A stretch of DNA of 9,574 bases from assembly GCA_028292785.1 (NCBI GenBank), contig JAQGLQ010000306.1:1-9574 (forward strand), written 5' to 3'. This stretch comes from Noviherbaspirillum sp. (GTDB lineage Bacteria > Pseudomonadota > Gammaproteobacteria > Burkholderiales > Burkholderiaceae). The notes beneath the pieces were generated by a model. That model saw only the letters and a program-made list of their open reading frames with translations. It was not told where the DNA came from and did no database searches. Each line of letters opens with the position of its first letter. Within the stretch, counting starts at the first letter, position 1. The translations under genes and the position numbers were made by a program. Of this stretch, positions 6,604 to 9,574 are shown in pieces.

Positions 6604-7119
6604 CTACATCCTTTCATACACGACGAATGCATAGTCGCAGGCATTCTCCACGGAATGATGCCGCTCGCGCGCGACCTCTTTCCACTGACCCATGTCGACA
6701 GGCGGAAGAAAGGTATCGCACTGAAACGATTTGTCGATTTCGGTGACAACCAGCCGGTCGGTGAGCGGCAGGGCTTCCGTAAAAATCTGCGCGCCGCCGA
6801 TGACGAACGCCTCCCCCTCGCCCGCAAGGGCGATGGCATCCTTGAAGGAAGTCACGGCCTCGGCGCCTTCATGGCGCCACTGCGGATTGCGCGTGATGAC
6901 GATGTTGCGGCGGTTCGGCAGCGGCCGGCCGATGGAGTCGAAGGTCTTGCGCCCCATGATGATTGGGCGGCCGGTGGTGGTGCGCTTGAAGTGCTGAAGA
7001 TCTTCCTTCAGGTGCCAGGGGAGTTTGTTGCCGACGCCGATGCCGCGCTGGGCATCGATCGCGACGACGATGGTGAGGCTGGTTGAATTCGGCTTCATGG
7101 AGGGCAATTCCTGACTCAT
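6604..7119 (-). CDS. folA: Dihydrofolate reductase
   Basis: The enzyme reduces 7,8-dihydrofolate to tetrahydrofolate with NADPH in the cytoplasm, supplying one-carbon carriers for thymidylate, purine and methionine synthesis; it is the trimethoprim target. The family is clear: LTIVVAIDAQRGIGVGNKLPWHL (15-37) with W35 in the usual place, D40 at the position of the E. coli catalytic Asp27, the NADPH-binding segment RPIIMGRKTFDSIGRPLPNR (51-70), VIGGAQIF (106-113) with the paired glycines, and a C-terminal YAFVVYER strand. The length of 171 residues is normal, with about 7-12 extra residues before the first strand. Two starts are possible: the ATG at 7119, which overlaps the stop of a 49-codon upstream frame as ATGA, or the ATG at 7098, preceded by AGGAA. 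I keep the first because of the overlap. Next to it there is no thyA, its frequent neighbour in this group of bacteria. Confidence 0.95.
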   Translation of the reverse strand: MSQELPSMKPNSTSLTIVVAIDAQRGIGVGNKLPWHLKEDLQHFKRTTTGRPIIMGRKTFDSIGRPLPNRRNIVITRNPQWRHEGAEAVTSFKDAIALAGEGEAFVIGGAQIFTEALPLTDRLVVTEIDKSFQCDTFLPPVDMGQWKEVARERHHSVENACDYAFVVYERM

Positions 7120-7265
7120 ACCGCGACCGGCGCCTTGATATGCGGGTGGGACCGATCGCCGACGTCCGGGCCGGTGTGCTGCACCGCCATGTGCGTGGGC
7201 AAAGCGTACGAAGCGATGTTGAAGGGCTTTGTCACATTCCCCTTTTTAGCCGGAACGGTCTTCAT
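7116..7265 (-). CDS. Small 49-aa ORF translationally coupled to folA
   Basis: This 49-codon frame ends with TGA overlapping the folA ATG (ATGA, 7116-7119). The protein starts MKTVPAKKGNVTKPFN and ends PHIKAPVAV. It is hydrophilic and basic at the N-terminus, rich in Pro, His and Val, and has no signal peptide or membrane segment. Most third codon positions are G or C, as in neighbouring real genes, which argues for coding. An in-frame stop lies only about 11 codons upstream, so the ATG at 7265 is the first possible start. The ribosome site is weak (AAGG about 13 bases before). I do not recognise the family. Options are a small protein co-expressed with folA, a leader frame controlling folA translation, or a chance frame. 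Confidence 0.5.
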   Translation of the reverse strand: MKTVPAKKGNVTKPFNIASYALPTHMAVQHTGPDVGDRSHPHIKAPVAV

Positions 7266-7271
7266 AGAAAT

Positions 7272-7302
7272 CTTGTACCTTGGAGTTGAGTTGAGTTGTC
7301 AA
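7272..7302 (-). promoter_or_regulatory. Candidate promoter for the 49-aa ORF and folA
   Basis: On the minus strand a perfect TTGACA (complement of 7297-7302) is followed after 19 bases by TACAAG (complement of 7272-7277), four of six matches to TATAAT. The spacer is two bases longer than ideal. Transcription would begin at about 7265, at or next to the ATG of the small ORF, implying a leaderless or nearly leaderless message. The -35 match is good and the -10 weak. Confidence 0.3.
7283..7297. repeat. GAGTT pentamer, three tandem copies
   Basis: Three exact tandem copies of GAGTT (AACTC on the other strand) occupy most of the spacer of the candidate folA-side promoter. Such a short repeat can change copy number by slippage, which would alter the -35/-10 distance, or it may be a protein-binding site. 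It may also be chance. Confidence 0.6.
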
Positions 7303-7439
7303 TGATAGACCATCTCAATAGAAGCGCACGCCGTGAATTTAGCAGGAAGGCGGTAGTCCAAGGTAGATGTCCCGCGGTCGGTTGACTTCAGGTGCAGACC
7401 GGAAGCTGGCGAATAGCTAACCTTTGATGAGGTGCCATC

Positions 7440-8003
7440 ATGTCCGATCTGAAAGTACCAGTTACATCCAGCGATCACATCCGGGGCGATTCGGCCGCTC
7501 CGGTCACACTGGTGGAGTATGGCGATTACCAGTGCCCATACTGTGGTGAGGCGCACGTGGTGGTCACTCTGCTGCAGAAGCACTACGGCAAGGATCTCAG
7601 GTTCGTGTTCCGTAATTTTCCGTTGACCCAACTTCATCCGGAAGCGGAACCCGCTGCCGAAACGGCGGAATTCGCCGGAGCGCACCGGCGGTTCTGGGAA
7701 GCGCATGACGCACTCTATGAAAATCAGATGTCGCTAGGCCTGCCCTTGTATGAAACGATCGTCAAGGAACTCGGCCTGTCCGTGATGGAGCTGCGCCAGA
7801 CGCTGGTGGAAAGACCCTACCTGCCGAAGATCAAGGCGGATTTTGATGGCGGCATACAAAGCGGGGTCAAGGGCACGCCGACATTTTTCATCAACGGTGA
7901 CCTTCACCAGGGAGGCACGGACCTCGGTTCCCTGGCCGCCGCGATCGAGGTATATCGCCGCGGCGCCGGTTTGCAACGCGTCGCGCGCCGCAGCATGTTA
8001 TGA
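7440..8003 (+). CDS. DsbA-family thioredoxin-fold protein, cytoplasmic
   Basis: The 187-residue protein belongs to the DsbA/Thioredoxin_4 group of thiol-disulfide oxidoreductases. The redox centre is CPYC (C32-C35) at the start of the first helix after strand VTLVEYGDYQ (22-31). The cis-proline loop is GTPTFFING (145-153; P147), and the helical insertion typical of DsbA-like proteins lies at about 65-140. There is no signal peptide: the start MSDLKVPVTSSDHIRG leads directly into the fold, so it should work in the cytoplasm. The closest architecture I know is the stand-alone or NhaA-fused DsbA-like domain. GAGGTG (7429-7434) lies five bases before the ATG and fixes the start. The last 12 or so residues are arginine-rich. 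It opens a plus-strand cluster with an aminotransferase and a thioredoxin-reductase-like gene, the latter a possible electron donor. The substrate is unknown. Confidence 0.9.
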   Translation: MSDLKVPVTSSDHIRGDSAAPVTLVEYGDYQCPYCGEAHVVVTLLQKHYGKDLRFVFRNFPLTQLHPEAEPAAETAEFAGAHRRFWEAHDALYENQMSLGLPLYETIVKELGLSVMELRQTLVERPYLPKIKADFDGGIQSGVKGTPTFFINGDLHQGGTDLGSLAAAIEVYRRGAGLQRVARRSML

Positions 8004-8062
8004 CCTGCTTCAGCCATCGTTGCGGGCGCACTGCTGCGCCGCATTTGCGGCCCTGTCCAACC

Positions 8063-8068
8063 GGAGGA
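8063..8068 (+). promoter_or_regulatory. Ribosome binding site fixing the aminotransferase start
   Basis: GGAGGA lies five bases before the ATG at 8074. The frame is open much further upstream (from 7843, overlapping the DsbA-like gene), but that extension is an overlap artefact and lacks family similarity, so this site decides the start. Confidence 0.85.
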
Positions 8069-8073
8069 GACGC

Positions 8074-9249
8074 ATGGCGAACAAGTTAGCGGAACGCCAG
8101 TTTCTGGCCAGGGATAGCCCCGAGGACCTGCAGGTCGCAAGGTCAGAAGGCAGTTTCGTTTTCGACGACAAAGGGAAAAAGTACGTCGACTTCATGATGG
8201 GCTGGTGCGTCGGTAATTTCGGATGGGGCAATGCGGTTTTCCTGAAAGCGGCTGCGCAGTTCAAGGGACCCGATTATGTGTATCCCGGCTACTCATACGC
8301 GCCGTGGACCGAGCTCGCTTCGCTGCTGGTATCGATTGCGCCCGGCGCGCTGAAGAAATGCTTTCGCGCCACCGGCGGCTCGGAAGCCATCGACCTCGCC
8401 TTGCAGGCGGCCATGTTGCACACCGGCCGGTCGAAGTTCGTTTCGCTGGAAGGCAGCTATCACGGCAATACCATAGGCGGGCTTAGTATTGGCGCCTCGG
8501 AACAAAGGAAGGAATGCAAGAACCTGCTGACACGATGCCACAAGCTGAAGCCGCCGCTGAATGCCAAATCGCTCGTGCGGGTCGAGGCGCTGCTGAAAGG
8601 GAAGGACGTTGCCGCCTTCATCATGGAGCCGATCAGCATCAATCTCGGCGTGCTGATTCCCGAGCCGGAATTCATGACCGGTCTCGCGGATCTTTGCAGG
8701 AAATACGGCACTCTGCTGATCATGGATGAAGTGGCAACCGGGTTCGGCAGGACTGGAACGCTGTTCGCGTCGACACAGTTCGATATCGAGCCGGACATCA
8801 TGTGCGTGGCCAAGGCAATCACCGGGGGGCTTGGAGGAATGGGCGCAATGATTGCGACGGCGCCGGTCGCCAAATCAATGGAAGACAAGGGGAATTTCTA
8901 TTCCACTTATGGCTGGCATCCGCGCAGCGTCGCCGTCGCTATCGCGGCGCTCGGCTACATCATCAAGCACCAGCAACGGCTACTGAAACATGCCGCGAGG
9001 ATAAGCGAAACTTACCGGGAGCGATTGATGGAGATGCGCTTCAAGAAACCGGTCAATTTCCGTATCTCCGGGCTGGCAATCGGCGTAGACGTCGGTGATG
9101 AAACATACGCGTCCAGGCTTCAGGCGAAATGCCTGCGCGAAGGGTTGCTGGTAGCGAATGAAGGGACCACCCTGCTTTTGCTGCCGGCACTGAACATCGA
9201 TCAGCCGGCGGTCGAGCAGGGCCTGGATATTTTTCAAAGATGCATTTGA
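8074..9249 (+). CDS. Class III PLP-dependent aminotransferase
   Basis: The 391-residue enzyme belongs to the class III (acetylornithine/ornithine/GABA) aminotransferases, cytoplasmic PLP enzymes that move an amino group, usually a terminal one, between an amine or amino acid and a keto acid. Cofactor residues are present: GGSEA (101-105) for the phosphate, SYHGNT (128-133) for ring stacking, E185 in FIMEP, D218 in IMDEVATGFGRTG (216-228), and the Schiff-base lysine K247 in CVAKAITGG (244-252). It differs from familiar members in the N-terminal third, which reads GNFGWGNAVFLKAA rather than GH.HP..V..A, and in STYGWHP (277-283) instead of TFGGNP. At 391 residues it is at the short end. The substrate cannot be assigned. 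It follows the DsbA-like gene by 70 bases and precedes a thioredoxin-reductase-like gene by 80, each with its own strong ribosome site; one operon is likely. Confidence 0.9.
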   Translation: MANKLAERQFLARDSPEDLQVARSEGSFVFDDKGKKYVDFMMGWCVGNFGWGNAVFLKAAAQFKGPDYVYPGYSYAPWTELASLLVSIAPGALKKCFRATGGSEAIDLALQAAMLHTGRSKFVSLEGSYHGNTIGGLSIGASEQRKECKNLLTRCHKLKPPLNAKSLVRVEALLKGKDVAAFIMEPISINLGVLIPEPEFMTGLADLCRKYGTLLIMDEVATGFGRTGTLFASTQFDIEPDIMCVAKAITGGLGGMGAMIATAPVAKSMEDKGNFYSTYGWHPRSVAVAIAALGYIIKHQQRLLKHAARISETYRERLMEMRFKKPVNFRISGLAIGVDVGDETYASRLQAKCLREGLLVANEGTTLLLLPALNIDQPAVEQGLDIFQRCI

Positions 9250-9329
9250 AGCGGCATTCGGCATCAGGCAGGCACATAACGCGCGGATAACTTGATGGTG
9301 CTGCCGGTGTCGTGAATCCGGAGGAACGA

Positions 9330-9574
9330 ATGCAGGAACAGAGCAGAACCGATAAGCCGCCGCTGGTGAAAATTTGCGGCCGGCGGGGTGAGGCCAAGGG
9401 CTTTGCTATCCGCGATTTTCTTTATCGTTGCGATATTCCCTTCGAGTGGATCGAACTCGATAGCGACGAGGCGGCGCGTTCCGTGGCCAAGGTCCAGAGC
9501 CTGAAGGATTCACGTCTGCCGGTTTGCATCTTCCCGGACGGCAGCCGCCTGGAATGCCCGACCGTGCGCCAGAT
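9330..9574 (+). CDS. Fused thioredoxin-reductase-like protein, N-terminal part
   Basis: The frame is open to the right edge, so only the first 81 residues are visible. They resemble the N-terminal thioredoxin/glutaredoxin-like domain placed ahead of an FAD/NAD(P) thioredoxin-disulfide reductase in some fused proteins: strand VKICG (13-17), RRGEAKGFAIRDFLYRC helix (18-34), IPFEWIELDSD (36-46), then RLPVCIFPDGSRLECPTVRQ (62-81), where the LPV/FPDG pattern is characteristic. The usual CxxC of thioredoxins is absent here, as commonly in this domain; C16, C34, C66 and C76 are single cysteines. GGAGG (9320-9324) sits five bases before the ATG. The FAD domain itself lies beyond the window, so the full identity is inferred. 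Its position after a CPYC protein suits a role as reductant. Confidence 0.65.
   Translation, partial: MQEQSRTDKPPLVKICGRRGEAKGFAIRDFLYRCDIPFEWIELDSDEAARSVAKVQSLKDSRLPVCIFPDGSRLECPTVRQ

Noticed and set aside
6415..7086. Plus-strand frame of 223 codons
   Set aside because: It lies mostly antisense to folA and has no ribosome site or recognisable domain.
7843..8073. Upstream extension of the aminotransferase frame
   Set aside because: The extension overlaps the DsbA-like gene in another frame; a strong ribosome site just before 8074 gives the real start.
1..9574. CRISPR arrays, tRNA or rRNA genes, insertion sequences
   Set aside because: No regularly spaced repeats, tRNA-like cloverleaf or transposase frame was seen on either strand.

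Overview
The window looks like part of a GC-rich betaproteobacterial chromosome, most likely Burkholderiales and possibly Oxalobacteraceae. This rests on the style of the stress-type genes, the codon bias towards G/C in third positions from about 3450 onward, and the gene families present. No rRNA, tRNA or other marker fixes the taxon, so the assignment is an inference.

Region 1 (about 1-3065, minus strand) is visibly more AT-rich than the rest and looks acquired. Reading with transcription, it holds a 133-residue class I (CesT-like) type III secretion chaperone, then a 560-residue protein with a serine-rich N-terminus and a kinase-like core, then a separate unrecognised gene cut by the left edge. 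Together the first two look like a secreted effector with its dedicated chaperone. The effector core has a glycine-rich loop, a candidate ATP-binding lysine, a DRHxxN catalytic loop and an IDND..FG metal-binding motif. These recall PI4K-II, Fam20C and actin-fragmin-kinase-like enzymes rather than HRD/DFG kinases. No secretion machinery is in the window. Between the effector and the left-edge gene is a 436-base gap with a perfect 11-bp inverted repeat.

Region 2 (3454-6066, minus strand) is a compact operon: a phosphoribosyltransferase, an alpha/beta (dienelactone-type) hydrolase 6 bases later, and a BON + SRPBCC two-domain protein 39 bases after that. The grouping suggests a stress or maintenance role, but no specific pathway can be read from it.

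Region 3 (6604-7265, minus strand) is dihydrofolate reductase (folA). It is preceded by a 49-codon reading frame whose stop overlaps the folA start as ATGA. A TTGACA-type promoter candidate with a pentamer repeat in its spacer lies just upstream. The expected partner thyA is not adjacent.

Region 4 (7440-9574, plus strand) runs in the opposite direction: a cytoplasmic DsbA-family thioredoxin-fold protein with a CPYC site, a class III PLP aminotransferase, and the start of a protein resembling the N-terminal domain of fused thioredoxin-reductase-type enzymes. Gaps are about 70-80 bases and each gene has a good ribosome binding site, so they probably form one redox-linked operon.

The strongest candidate for new biology is the chaperone plus kinase-like effector pair. 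The 49-aa ORF coupled to folA and the redox/aminotransferase cluster come next.
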